Source: Cristatella mucedo
Taxonomy: Eukaryota > Bryozoa > Phylactolaemata > Cristatellidae
Assembly (NCBI GenBank): GCA_009760855.2
Contig: WPIO01000018.1
Span: 678,501 to 742,500, forward strand
Reading direction: 5' to 3'
DNA: 64,000 bases
Within the stretch, counting starts at the first letter, position 1. Every line of letters begins with the position of its first letter. The notes beneath the pieces are model-generated. The model did no database searches. It saw only the letters and a list, made by a program, of their open reading frames with translations, and was not told where the DNA came from. The position numbers were made by a program, and so were the translations under genes. Below are positions 49,740 through 61,942 of the stretch, piece by piece.

Positions 49740-50340
49740 TCAAGCTTGGTGAAATGTCCTCACAGAGGGCTGCTGGCACCTGTAGAGCTCATCCATCTCT
49801 GTGTACCCTACCTCCTCTGCCTCATCTGGTACTCCCGTCGTCATTCCCTCCCCTTCCTCTCCCCTTTCCACTCCTCTTGCTCCTCCACATCCTGCTCCTC
49901 CTGCTCCTCTTTCCGATGCTCAATGTGGAGGCTGGCACAGATGTCTCCACATGCCGGAAGCATGCTGACAGGTCAGCTGACAGGTCAGCTTTCTGTAGTG
50001 TCGATCAATGCAGCATCTCACAATGAGAATCAGCAAAGCAGCAGCAGGCAGCAGCCAAATGCCTGGTGCCGAGCACAGCAGCTTTGCTGGAGGCCGTCTT
50101 CCAGCTATGATCACTCGGCTGTTGTAAGCCATAGCTGGGCCGGATGATTGTGGCTGAGGCAATTGGCAGATAATAAATCAGAGCCAGACTACAGGCAGCC
50201 AGGGCAGAAGGCCAGTGCCTCAGCCAAAAAGGTAATTTGTAGGGCCTTATTTGCTAGCAATGACGCATTGCCTGGCCATGGTTGTTGTCAGCTGACTGAC
50301 AAGAAATCCCACTACCTTCGTACAGACTACACCGGGTCAA
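49740..50340. other. Unassigned stretch
   Basis: C/T-rich 49790-49915 and a small tandem repeat (gctgacaggtca, 49974-49990). No gene seen. Confidence 0.4.
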
Positions 50341-50345
50341 GACAT

Positions 50346-50405
50346 AGTGTTTGTATAGTACTCTAAGAGAACATATCTCTATTCAGGTGCTTCACACTAG
50401 CCCGA
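50346..50405 (-). mobile_element. SINE-B 3' fragment
   Basis: On minus: gaggttatgggttcgggct (B-box region), gaagcacctgaatagagata, then ctcttagagtactatacaaa. Confidence 0.6.
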
Positions 50406-50856
50406 ACCCATAACCTCATTAATGGGGGGGGGAGGCACTACCAGGTCACCTGACCAGGAGCTGGTTGTTAGGAGGCAGCTGCCAAAGGTAACCGTGCAGA
50501 ACATAGTCATGCATGCAGAGGGGCATGGCCGTAAATCTGCATGCCCTGCTTGAGGCAATGCCGGAGGAGTCCTGCAGGGGTGGGGGCGTCGGTTCATAGT
50601 GGGTGTTTGTTGCTTAGCTACGTACACGGCCTCCCAAGTAAAGTCTGTCAATAAGTAGCTGATGGCTGCAGAAAGCTGCCGTCGACAGAGGTTTAAAGGC
50701 ATGCTATGTCCATCTTGATTCGAGATGCTTGTCGAAGAATAATCTGTTAATACCGCCGGATGGAGTAAACCAAAGTTGCAGGAGAAAGGCTGCAGCAGCA
50801 GCAGCTGGTTTAGCCAGGGGCCAGTGCCAGCATCTGGTCAGCCATGCCTTGCCCAC

Positions 50857-50924
50857 GCATCGTCTGCTCGTTGGCAGTGGGCAGGCCACGGCATCGTCTG
50901 CTCATTGGCAGTGGGCAGGCCACG
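50857..50924. repeat. 34-bp tandem duplication
   Basis: Two copies of a unit starting gcatcgtctgctc and ending gggcaggccacg, differing at one base. Confidence 0.95.
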
Positions 50925-51207
50925 GCACGGGCGGCTGGCTGGCAGACCGAGCCTGGCAGCAGTGGATTGTGCAGCACTGAGCCACAGAGCCGAGCCGAAT
51001 ACGTAAACAAACGATTAAATACAAGTATCTCACTCCCTGCTCAAGTACCCGGAGGTGTTGCGCTTGGCACATGCATGTATGCTGCAAATCTATTACTCTG
51101 TCACCCACGAAGAGGCTTTTGCCAGCCTGAGGCTGCTTCATATGGCCGGAGCCATGCACGGACTGCCACCGCCCGCCTGCCTTTAGGCTTTGCATGGGCA
51201 CGGCGGC

Positions 51208-51232
51208 GGGGGGGGGGGGGGGGGGGGGGGGG
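51208..51232. repeat. G25 homopolymer
   Basis: 25 consecutive G; another G10-type run lies near 51307-51317. Possible G-quadruplex, and a possible assembly-length uncertainty. Confidence 0.9.
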
Positions 51233-51239
51233 CCAAAGC

Positions 51240-53170
51240 CGCAGAGGCTGCCGCTGAGACCGCAGAGAAGAAGCCGTGAGAGAATGGTTGTGGACCAGGT
51301 GTAGCAGGGGGGGGGGGTTGAGGGTTGAGGGTTGAGGAGGAGGCAAGACCGGCCAAGCTCCCCGTTTAGAGCCTGCCACAACTGCCATAGTAGCCTGCCC
51401 GCTGGCTGGTGTATCCCACAGAGTGTCTTTTCTCTCATACCTGATGCATAGCATCGGCAGCTCAGTCCAGCCCTGCCAGGTGCTGCCTTATCGATGGCAT
51501 TATCGGAGTACGATCTGATCTCGAGCCTGACTCAGCTCCGATCCCCAGCAGGCCATGCTCAGCCTGAGCTAGCCTATCCAGCCAGCCTGCCCACTGCTGC
51601 TGCTGCTGTCTGCTGCAGGGGCTGGCTGTATGCTTTATCCTCGGATGTGCTATCTACCCCAGCGGATAGCTGGGCTGCTGATACGATATCCTTTGCATGC
51701 TTCTTGGACACTCGGCCAGTGTTCTGGAGGATCCCTCTTCGAAGGCTGGCTGTCGGCTGCCCATTTGCTGGGCAGGAGCAGAAGAGGGCTCAGCCCCGGC
51801 AGCATGAGGGCAGCAAGTCCTTTCTTGGCCGGCCTGCTATAAACAGCAGTCAGGTACTCTAAGGTTACCGGTGTGAAAGGCAGGCAGGCAGGCAGTTAGC
51901 CGAGGATAAGTCAGAAAAAAAGGCAGCTGCTGCAGGCAGCTGCCACCGATGGGTGCACTTAATCACCCCTGGCTGATGCTGCTGCCTTGTTTTGCAGACC
52001 GTCCGGAGCTCACCTCTGTCACAGGGTATCGCCGAGTAAAACATCATCAAGGAGGCATTTGTTCAGCTTGTGGCTGATATCCAGCCCTTGGGCTAGTGAA
52101 ATCGTACCTAACTTCGGATCGGTAAGAAAACCCTACTCGATGCTCGGTGCTCATGCTCAAAGTGTTTTTACATGCCTCTGTCTCATCACTCGTATCTAGC
52201 ATGAAAATGAGTTACATATATCGTACAAAGCCACACCTCCGGCCGAGTCACCATGTTCCGAGCTAAAGCTGCCCCCTTCTGTAAACACCATGAGGTCAGA
52301 CAGGTTTGAGTCAGGCATGGTGCCGTGGGAGGACGAAATGAAGTGAAGCAGGGTAGCAAGTCTAATCCGAATAACAATTTGATGTGGCCAGTTAAGGAAG
52401 GTTGTACCACGAGGAGTGAGCAAGCGTAGAGGAAGCAGCAAAGACCAATTGGAACTGAGAACAGCAGCAGAAGAGTGTATGAGCTGTTCAAATCGGCTGC
52501 AGCAGTAATTGTTGCAGTAGCAGCAGTGGCAACAGCAGCAGCAGCAGAGGCTGCATCTGCAGTAGCAGCCTTGACCTAACCGAGCTATATGCTGGTAAGA
52601 AGTGGGTGAGCAGCAAGGGTTATGTAAGTGCTCAAAAAGGACGACACTTCCAGAAAGCTGACCGGCTAGTGGAGCTTGAAGCACTGAAGGACACTAAGGA
52701 GATTGAGCGTTAGGAGCTTTCTGAAGATGGAGTATTTGGCTGCAATGGAAGGCATGTCACTCAACTGCGGGCAGCCTCCCCCTCAGGAAGCACAGTCAGG
52801 TCAAGGTCTCTAGCAGACATACCAGCACTGCAGGTCTTACTAGCTTCATCCTTCTTTTTTTACTACCAGCCCTGCTTGTAAAACCATGTATGATTTATCG
52901 TGGCAGTTGCTGTCACTGACAAAACAGATGCTCATGCAAGCATGAAAGACCGCGATAGCAGATTGCCTGAGGCAGAGCTGCAGCAGCTGTACCAGCATCA
53001 GCTGCTGGTGCCAAACCAGAAAACAGCTGCAGCTCAGTTGATGGTTATTTCACGATGCTCTGAACCGATGACACTGAGTCACCGAGCTCAGCCCACCGAG
53101 CACAAAGGCAGAGGACATTGTTGCTTTTGCAGCCTGCAGACCACTGCTTGCAGGCTTGCACTGGCATTCG
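51240..53170. other. Unassigned stretch
   Basis: Open frames are low-complexity (Cys, Ala or Leu-rich by way of GCA/CTG runs). No conserved protein, RNA or mobile element recognised. Confidence 0.4.
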
Positions 53171-53179
53171 CTAGCACTC

Positions 53180-53277
53180 TCGTGCATACAGACACTCACA
53201 CGCGTGCACAATACAAACAGACACACATATGCACACACACACACACACAGACAAACATACACACACTGACACACACA

Positions 53278-53327
<50 letters not shown>

Positions 53328-53346
53328 TACAAGCAGACACACATAT

Positions 53347-53418
<72 letters not shown>

Positions 53419-53472
53419 GCACACACACACACACACACCCACAATACAAACAGGCACACAGACACACACACA

Positions 53473-53519
<47 letters not shown>

Positions 53520-53536
53520 ACACACACACACACACC
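53180..53536. repeat. (CA)n microsatellite with periodic interruptions
   Basis: CA repeat in which blocks such as acacatatgcacaca and acaatacaaacag recur, suggesting a higher-order repeat. Confidence 0.95.
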
Positions 53537-53544
53537 TCTGGGAA

Positions 53545-54360
53545 AAGTGATTAAGGCCCATTGAATAGGATATCACTTCTATGCTGACGATACTCAGCTG
53601 TATTTGTCATTCAAACCGTCGGAATCAGCTCCAGCAACTAACAAACCGAATGTTTGCCTTGCCGACATTCGATCCTGAATGTCGGAAAACTTCTTGAAAT
53701 TAAATGACGATTGAACCGAACTGCTGCTCATAGGACACCCTAAGCCTGTGGCTGGATTAAAAGGCTTTGCTCTTCTAATTGCTGTTGCTATTGTGAGACC
53801 ATCACCACGAGCTCAAAACGCAGGTGTCATTTTCGACAACTGCCTCAATTTTCAAAGCTTCATTCAGAAGACTGCTTCTACAGCTAGCCATCACGTCCGA
53901 TCCCTATCCAAGACTACGAGCTGTCTTCCACAGTGGCTGGCAAAAAAGCTAACTAGCTCCTTGGTTCTGTCTTGGTTTGATTTTTGTAATTCCCTTTTGG
54001 CTGGGCTACCAAAGAAAACAACTTGGCCACCGCAGCTGACTAAGAATATGGCTGCATGGCTAGTCTTCCAGTCCCAGAGGTTTGACCACTCGTCTCCTTT
54101 GCTAAAAGAGCTAGGATGGATGCTGGTTGAGCAACGGATACAGAGCAAAGTTGTTATGCTGACCCACAAGGCCTGCAACGGTTTGGATCCGTCATACCTA
54201 TCTGAACTGCTGCACCAGTTTCAGCCTCTTTGCACCCTCGGGTTCTGTGTAAACCATAAACTAGCTGTTCCATTGCTCAGCTTAAAGACCGTTGGCGACA
54301 GAAGCTTTAACTCTGCAGGTCCTAGACTGTGGAACTCGCTTCCACAATTCTTATGCAACG
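53545..54360 (+). pseudogene. Second CR1/L2-type LINE, polymerase C-terminal half
   Basis: Starts [18 protein letters not shown] (motif C with an intact YADD), then LKLNDD, NAGVIFDN, FDFCNSLLAGLP, LLKELGWMLVEQRI, TVGDRSFNSAGPRLWNSLP. Two in-frame stops lie near 53670 and 53714, after which 217 codons are open. The last part of the protein is replaced at about 54360 by SINE-C sequence. It is a different subfamily from the copies at 5310, 41160 and 56344. Confidence 0.8.
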
Positions 54361-54790
54361 ACAAGTACTATCCTGCTGCTAACTATGGCTCATCATTTTA
54401 AGGGGTCCTGAGCTGCTACTTCCATGTTACTCACTACCTCAACTGCTCTCCTGACTTGGCTACACTAGGTAAAGCGGTTGCTTTCACGGCCTCGGTCCCG
54501 AGGTCGTGGGTTCGATTCCTGCAGTAGGGCGATCCTTTATCGCCACTGCAAGCGGTGGTGATAGCCGTAAAGGCTCTTCTGTCGCTATACAAAAGAGGCT
54601 GTTTAATCAGCTAGGATTTATTTATTATTTATGCTTCCCACTTTCTCTTTGTTGCATGAGACGAAGTCTGTTGGCTACCGAATGTGTACTGAAAGCCGCT
54701 TAGGCTGTGAGTGCGCTATACAAAGCTCTCCTGTGTAACACCAATATAGTCTTCATGACTTTGTGGAGTTACAGACAGAGATACATACAT
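54361..54790 (+). mobile_element. SINE-C interrupted by SINE-A
   Basis: Body ctgctgctaactatggctc to 54460, then SINE-A, then resumption at about 54633 with cttcccactttctctttgtt, gcatgagacgaagtctgttg and the acagagatacatac tail. The two halves are colinear with 45385-45650. Confidence 0.75.
54461..54632 (+). mobile_element. SINE-A copy 5, inserted in SINE-C
   Basis: ctacactaggtaaagcggtt (A-box), gtcgtgggttcgattcctgc (B-box), gatcctttatcgccactgca, agcggtggtgatagccgtaa, ggctcttctgtcgctataca, ending taatcagctaggattta. Confidence 0.85.
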
Positions 54791-54912
54791 ACATACATGC
54801 ACACTTGTACACACACAGAAACACACACACAAACACATGCACACGCATAGACACACATACACACAGATACAAACAAGCACACATACACACACACACACAA
54901 ACACACACCCAC
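54779..54912. repeat. (CA)-rich impure microsatellite
   Basis: TACA then CACA repeat with interruptions; it may have grown from the SINE-C tail. Confidence 0.85.
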
Positions 54913-54914
54913 AT

Positions 54915-56340
54915 GCTGGTGCACTCACACGCAGTCACTGGAGCAAGCACGATAGGCACAAGTGGGCGCCTTGAGAGTGCCTGATCTCAGGGTAGCCATG
55001 ACACCACTGGAGGCCTTAGGACGGTCGAACAAGCCAGAGACGAGTAAGGGTTTGGCAGCTATCGATCGCCGACCAGCCATTGACGGCACGTTGCTGCTGC
55101 TGCTGCTGTGTACGTGCTCAGCAAGGTCCCCAGCCAATGTGGTCACTCAGCATTGGCAGCAGCAGTTTTTCTGGAAGGCTGCAACATCATCCACTGATGA
55201 ACCAACAAGCCCCACCCATACCCCCTGCCGAAATCCGCCTGGAAGGGACAAGATTAAGGCTAGTCGAAGAGCAGGATTTTCATGGGATTTGTAGTTCAGG
55301 ACGTGACCTGCTTGGCTCCCTGACACCTGGCTCTTAGCCGAGGAGGGAAACTGTGAGAGGTCTTTTAGCCGGAGGCCATCTTGCCTGTTGGCTGGCATAG
55401 TCGGCCGGCCTCCCGATGAGGCTGTCATTTAGCAACTTTCTAAGCTCCCAGCTCTGAGCTGGCTCCCGGGACAACACAATCCAGTTGCACATTCATTAAG
55501 GTACCACAAAAAGTGGCCAGCCTTCTTTTTAGCTTCTGACCCAGACTCACTGGCCAGGGTAAGGAATGAACCGAGCTTTAGCCTGACCGTGAAAATACTT
55601 GGGCCCGTTGAATAAGTCCCTGGCTGTGTCCATTTGACACGGTCAGTCAAGAGCAGCCATGTTTTCATTTAACTACCCGAATAGTCATTGCAAGGGCTGG
55701 GCACATCACCCGAGGTCGTGCAGACTCAACGATCTTGCTCAAACAATGTCGGAGATGCGACTGGATTAACTACCTCTGACCCGAAGCACTCCCAAACATA
55801 AGAAAAACATTTTGCAGCAGCCTAGGGAGGCTAAAAAGAAATTCCTGTCGTGGTGGCTTGAGGAGGGGCTTTATCGTGGAGTTTATCAAAACAAATGAGT
55901 CGGTGTCTTCCACCTCACCATTTCAGTGGTCACGTGTTCCATTCCATATGGGACAACACGGCAGAACTCCATATTTCTCCAAATGTCTTCAAATATTTAT
56001 AAAGCACCCGAATGGAACTATATCTCAATATAATTCAGATACTATAAGAAAGATCAAGAAAATGAAGTGATTACGTGAGTAACAGGATATTGAAGCCGAT
56101 ACCATACTTGATCTTCACTCGGAGCAGATGCAGGTTAGCGAGGTGTGTAATGCCCGTGGTCTGAGCCAATCGAGAAGCTGGTTCTAAAATTCTGTAGTCT
56201 AGCAACCCAGTGGAATTTCGGTCTAGAATACCAGTAGCCTTACCCAAAGAACAACAAAAAGCAGTGCCTACAGTCGTTTGGAGCTCTTTAGTTCCACTGT
56301 ATGCTTGTGCAGCTATATGCAGGAGTATGATAGCTCCATC
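54915..56340. other. Unassigned intergenic stretch
   Basis: Only short frames; the longest is 110 codons at 54962-55294 with no recognised motif. Confidence 0.4.
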
Positions 56341-56343
56341 TTT

Positions 56344-58120
56344 AACTCAATAATAATAATAATAATAATAATCATCATCATCATAATCATAATCCACTTG
56401 ATAAAGCACCCTCAGAGAACTTAATCTCTTTCTTGGTGCTTTACATTTCCTGCAAAGGGAAATGCAATTGAATGGTAAGTAAAATCATGCTTGAAAAACA
56501 AACTCAATGAATAATATGGTTAGGGGTGACATGCAAAGGGTCAGCATGCAAATGTGGTTAGCAGCAGCATGCACAGTGTCAGCACGCATAAGCACATGAA
56601 GGACGAATCACAGGGACCCACTATATGCTGTCCTAAATAGGTGTGTTTTTAAGTTCCTTTTAAATGTGGTCAGGTCAGGGGATGTTCTGATGCAGGTCGG
56701 GAGGGAATTCCAGGCTTTGGGAGCATACGAACTATATGCACGAACGAAAAGTAGGTGGCACGTTGCTTGGCCTGATGGGGTAGTATATCTGAGAGATAGG
56801 TTGGAGCCATAGAATGAAGGGACCTAAAAGTGAGCAACAAAATTTGGAAGTCAATCCGTTGCTTGATTGGTAGCCAGTGCAGGTCGGCGAGAAGTGGAGT
56901 AATGTGGCAACTGCGACGCTCACGACAGACAAGCCTAGCTGCAGAGTTTTGCACCAGCAGCAATCTCCTGATTGCACATGCTGCTAGGCCAGTGAGCAGT
57001 GAGTTGCAGAAGTCGAGACGGGATGTCACGAAGGCATGGACAAACTTGGACGTGGTATCCTTATCTAAACAAGCCCAAATTTTAGCAATGTTATGGAGCT
57101 GAAAATAGGCAGATTTGACCGTGGAGCTGATATGGTCGTCTAATAAGAGGTCGCTTTGGAATATGACACCTAGATTTCGAGCTGATGTAACAGGTGATGT
57201 GCTGGCAGAGCCAATATTTAGATTCAGCCTTTCCAATTCCTGAATCACACTGGGTTTTCCCATAACTAGTAAGTTAGTTTTGTCATCGTTTAGTTTCAGA
57301 AAATATGCTGCCATCCATGTGCGGATGTCATCAATGCATGCAGCAAGTGAGTTGAGAGAGTTTGAGGTGCTCGAAGGCTGGGAGGGATCAAAGCAAAGGT
57401 ACAACTGAGTGTTATCCGCATAGAAGTGAAAGCCTAGATTGTGCTTGGCAATCACATTAGCAGGAGGGAGAGGATAAACCGTGAAAAGAACCGGACCTAG
57501 CACGGAGCCCTGAGGTACTCCATATTTCAGAGGTACCTCAGATGATCTTTGTCCATTCACGTCAATACTCCGGAGTCTCCCACTGAGATAGGACCTGAAC
57601 CACTGCAGAGCAGTGCCAGTGATGCCCAGGCGAGATGAGAGGCGCTCTAGAAGACCTTTGTGATCGATGGTATCAAAAGCTGGCGAAAGATCGAGCAAAA
57701 CAAGCACAGACACTCTACCCATGTCTGCATTCCTAAGTAGGTCGTTGTATACCCGAAGCAATGCTGACTCTGTCGAGTGATCAGCTCTAAAGCCAGACTG
57801 GAACTTACTAGCAAGGTGTGAGGTTTCGATATATGAGTTCAGCTGGTCTGCCACTACCCGTTCCAGTGTCTTTGATAAGAATGGTAGAAGGGAGACTGGA
57901 CGGTAGTTGCCTAAGTTCTCTTGGTCTAGTGTGGCTTTCTTGAGAAGTGGCCTGACTACAGCTTTTTTGAAAGGTGCTGGGACATGACCTGAGGCTAATG
58001 ACATATTAATGATGTTAGTTATGCATGGCAGCAGCAGATCAATGCAACGTAGGAGCAGGACAGTGGGAGTAGGGTCCAGAGGACTTGTTGTCTTCTTTGA
58101 TTAAGATAGGAACTTTAGGA
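56344..58120 (-). mobile_element. CR1/L2-type LINE, longest copy
   Basis: Minus strand. From its 3' end: (AAT)n tail, conserved stem (aaagcaccctcagagaactt), 3' UTR, then coding sequence. The reading extends upstream of the 444-codon frame to about 58110 ([20 protein letters not shown]). No endonuclease domain remains, so it is 5'-truncated. Target-site duplications were not identified. It is the same family as the copies at 2881, 5310, 39817, 41160 and 63763. Confidence 0.92.
56670..58004 (-). pseudogene. LINE reverse transcriptase ORF (444 codons)
   Basis: Reverse transcriptase for target-primed insertion. Order: [12 protein letters not shown] (res 12-23), [16 protein letters not shown] (33-48), [31 protein letters not shown] (motif A), [20 protein letters not shown] (motif B region), FYADNTQLY (motif C), [62 protein letters not shown]. 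Motif C is YADN where active enzymes have YADD, so one of the two metal-binding aspartates is lost. Near its C-terminus the frame leaves the family sequence (SPASEHPLT-type ending instead of FRTAFSGSL), which shows a frameshift around 56730-56760. The copy is therefore dead although mostly open. The start shown is just the first Met; the real protein began further 5'. Confidence 0.85.
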
Positions 58121-58300
58121 CTTAATCACTAGTGACCTGCTTAAATGCAGACTTTGAGGTGCAGCCAGGAACCGATAAAGCCACGAAGACAGAGTAGGTG
58201 TAACTCTGGATGGGTATATATCCATCAACTTATAAAATCATCTCAAAGTTCAACTTCGAGTCTAAGAAGACTTCTAGCCCTTTATACCCTATACCTACTG

Positions 58301-58440
<140 letters not shown>

Positions 58441-58559
58441 TGTGTTTATTCTGCTGCCCTTGATAACGAATAAATATATCTCCAACTTCAAGTCCTACTC
58501 CTGCGTCGTTCAAAAAGGCTATTAGTATGCCACTTAGAAAGAAGGCAACAATAGACCAC

Positions 58560-59400
58560 AAGAACTTGAGTAGCTTTCATCCCCCTAACGTCTGTCCTTT
58601 CAAAATAATTGAAATGAGCCACTAAGGTAGACCAGCTAAGCTGTTATTTCAAAAATTCAAACCAAGCAAGAAAGTTCCAGTCGGGTTTTCGGGCTATGCA
58701 CTCCAATGTCAATAGTGCTTCGAGTACATAACGACCTTCTCAGTAAAGCAGACTGGGGTAGAGACTCTCTGCTTGTTTTGCTGAATATTTTGGGCATTAT
58801 CCATCAAGTACTTCTCGTCGCCAAGTTCTCCTTGAGTTCATATAATCTCGCCTGGCCACCACTGGCATTGCGGGCAAGACTTAGGTTCATTCTCAGTCGG
58901 GAGACCTCAGCTCATTGATGTCAACTAGGCAGGCTGTCATCCGACGAGCCTCTAAAGTATGGGGTACCCCAGGGATTTGTGCTCGGTTCACTTCTTTTCA
59001 CAATTTGCACCTTCCGTCTTGCTAATGTAATCACCGAGCACAATCTGGGCTTTCATTTGCATGCAGATGATTCACTGCTACGAGTATGATTTAATCCCTG
59101 CCTGCCCTACAGCACGCCGTCGACATCTTTCAACTCTTTGCACGTATTGCTGAAATTAGTATCGCGATGGCAGCAAACCTTCTCAAATTGAGTGACAATA
59201 AGATCAACTAACGAGTTATAAGCCAAGCTAGTTTAACTCAGAGACAGAAAAGTCCCATCCTCGATACAGGCTCGGCTGGCATGTCTCTTCTGGCAAATGC
59301 CAATCAAGCAGCGTGTCAGCTTCAAGGTTTTGTAACTCACTGTAAGGTCTCTCCATTCCACTGTTTCCCATCCATTGTTTCATAGCCTTCTGTGTCGGCA
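58560..59400 (+). pseudogene. CR1/L2-type LINE, heavily decayed copy
   Basis: Frame-shifting remnants in the expected order: NLSSFHPPN (cf. NYRPVSLLP), a VGFSGYA remnant, YGVPQGFVLGSLLFTIC, NVITEHNLGFHLHADDS (motif C decayed), LKLSDNK. Stops and indels throughout. Confidence 0.7.
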
Positions 59401-59555
59401 ATTTTAAAGTCTTTAATGTGTTTTCACTGGGCGCCCACAGTAAACTTAGAGAGTGACAAGCAAGCTGGCAGCTTACGATTGATATAAATCCGCTGGCTGG
59501 GCCCAGTCTTACCTCGTGACCCCCACATTTGCTTGGTGAGATATAATATAATAAT

Positions 59556-59725
59556 ATTCATACAATTGATTTGTATAGTGCCCTAACAGGACTTAATTTC
59601 TGTTCAGGCCATTAACATATGCCACGGGGCTCGAGCCTACGACATCGGTCAGCACATATGTTTCTCCTTGACCTTGGTTCAAGGCCGACCACCTCAGTCA
59701 CTGGGCCAAACCAGTGAGGCCATAT
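59556..59725 (-). mobile_element. SINE-B copy, nearly full
   Basis: On minus: tggtttggcccagtgactga (A-box), cgatgtcgtaggctcgagcc (B-box), ccgtggcatatgttaatg, then the LINE-like tail cagaaattaagtcctgttag and ggcactatacaaat. Same order as the copy at 62545. Confidence 0.75.
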
Positions 59726-59729
59726 AGTG

Positions 59730-61300
59730 TTCTGGGAAGGGCCGGACAGGTGCCTAGTCTTTCAGTACACTATGGACACTCTTCAGCTATAGGAGTAGCC
59801 GTGAGGTCAAGGCCAATGAAGGGTCATGCCTTGCCACTGCCGGAGCAAGCAAATCGTAAGAAGGTTCCTTGGCCGAATGAGGCAGCCTGCTTGCCTGGGT
59901 GTGGCTGGACACTTATAGCTGCCCGCTTTGGCCTTTGGGCAGTCTGAGGTGGCTGGTGAGACCAGCTGCTGTCCTATGCTCCTTCCTCGTGCCTAGGTCT
60001 CAGGCATTGCTAAATGCACTGCTACTTTGCACGGCTACCGAAGAAGCAAGCGCATATGCAGGCACGTGCGTGTACCTGTACATTGCTCTGCTGGCAGCCT
60101 CGACCTTCTTCCAAGTTGCTGCCGGCCTAGCGTCCTCCGACCTCTTGTCAAAGGTGCTGCTGCTGCTGCAGCTGCTGGTGGCCGAACGCACCGTGTGGAG
60201 ACTACTCTCGCAGCAGTCCAGTCTACTGAAAGCTGCACATGCTCGTCATGCCATGCAGGCCTCTGTCTACGAATTTCCTTGAACAAAAGGACCGCAGCAG
60301 CAGCAGCTTGCGTGGGATTGGCACAAGCCATCACAATCGGTCCATTTCGGTGAGAGCCCTGCTGCTGTTGCTGCTGCTGAGAGCGGCAGAAGTAGCAGCA
60401 GCAGTTGCAGAGCCACGGCTGGGCATTAGGTGCTTGCCTAATGCCCTAATTACAGTGGTGCTCTTTACATGCTGATCCGGCTGCTATAGGGGGGAGGGAG
60501 GCCAGGCAGCTGCTTTTGCCTCCTGCGAATTGCTTGCTTTGCCTGACTGCTGCAGCCACGGACTTACAGCATCCCGGCTATGCTGCTGGCCAGCTTGAGA
60601 ACGGGTCCGAGCGCCTGGGCGGCTGCAGCAGCAACGTGGCTTCTGTGGTGTGCTGCCTGCTATAGGCCAGGCTGCTTCACAGCAGCAATTCGCAGCTGCA
60701 CGTGGAGCCGGAACACTGGAGCTAGACGATGCCACTAGCAAAAAGCCGTTGCAGCTCGCATCCACCGGGTCCAGTCCACGCCCATTCCAGTCCACGTCCA
60801 GTACACATCCAGTCCATGTCCACCGGGTGACTTGCATGCCTGCCATCGGTCGGTGTTAGGCGCCTCGCTCCATCGCAACCAGCAGTCTGCCACCCTTTCC
60901 CAGCACTGAGCGTACGAAGGAAGCCGTGAGCTGGCCAAGAAGCTTCAAAGAGATCAGGGCAACAGTCGATATATGGCAGCCGGTGCTACTTAGCCACCTT
61001 GTACTCTGCCTGCTGGGCTAGAGCAGCAGGCAGAGCCAGGCACCACGAAGCAGCCAGCACCTGCAGAATGGCAATCGTGCGCATACTTTATGCACGCATA
61101 GACCTGTGTGTGCACAGTATATTCAGCTGGTTCTTCTTCTGCATTTGTCGAGGTCAATTCAGTTCTATGCTTAAGTCAAGTCAGGCGCGACTCAATGAAC
61201 AATATGAACAGACAGACATCTGGAACACTCGACTCGTGGATGCAAGTTTGCGTGAGCACGAGTGTGCGAATGTGGGCACATATCGGCTTGCTTGTGCACA
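59730..61300. other. Unassigned stretch with one exon-like segment
   Basis: At 59998 on plus, a strong pyrimidine tract ending cctag precedes SQALLNALLLCTATEEA and VYLYIALLAASTFFQVAAGL, a hydrophobic segment; the frame is open to 60282. It is exon-like and membrane-segment-like, with only a faint resemblance to ninjurin-type proteins. No other feature was recognised here. Confidence 0.3.
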
Positions 61301-61309
61301 TAAGCACGT

Positions 61310-61486
61310 ATGCACGCACACACGCGCGCACGCGCACGCACGCGCACGCACGCACGCACACGCATGTGCACGCACGCACACACACACAAGCCCGCACACA
61401 CGCACACCGGTGCGCAAACGTGAGCATCGTGCACGAGCATGGAAACGTGAGCATGGACACACACACACACACACACACACACATAA
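61310..61486. repeat. (CA)n/(CG) rich microsatellite
   Basis: Impure CA repeat with many CG steps (gcgcacgcgcacgcacg) and a final pure CA run at 61457-61483. Confidence 0.9.
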
Positions 61487-61942
61487 CCAGCCCAGTACCA
61501 TTCTCCATTCTCTAACCCCATACACCAACTCGCTCACCCCGGCTTGCTTAGTTTTTGCATCTGCACTGAGTCGGAAGAATGCTTGCTAGTGCACCAGGCT
61601 CTAGAATGAATAACTAACTGATAGGCTGCCGGCAAGCACTTCCAGCTAGATGATTTGTAGGCTGGATTGGCTATTCAATCGGTAGCCTGGTGTTGTGCTA
61701 TGAGTTGGCTGTAAATGAGTTCACTATGATGTTTACATTGCAGACGGTTCAACTTTCGGCAGGATCCGCGCATTTTGCTATTTGCTCGAGCTCGAGTACA
61801 GGACGAGTATAGAACGCTTTGTGCAAAAGTTCTGCTGCACCAAGAGTTTACATGAGAGAACTTCCGGTGAGGTTTTTTCTTCTTCTTCTTTGACGTTTGG
61901 TTTCACCTGGGAGGCATTTTTACTTTCAGCTTGAGCCCGCCA

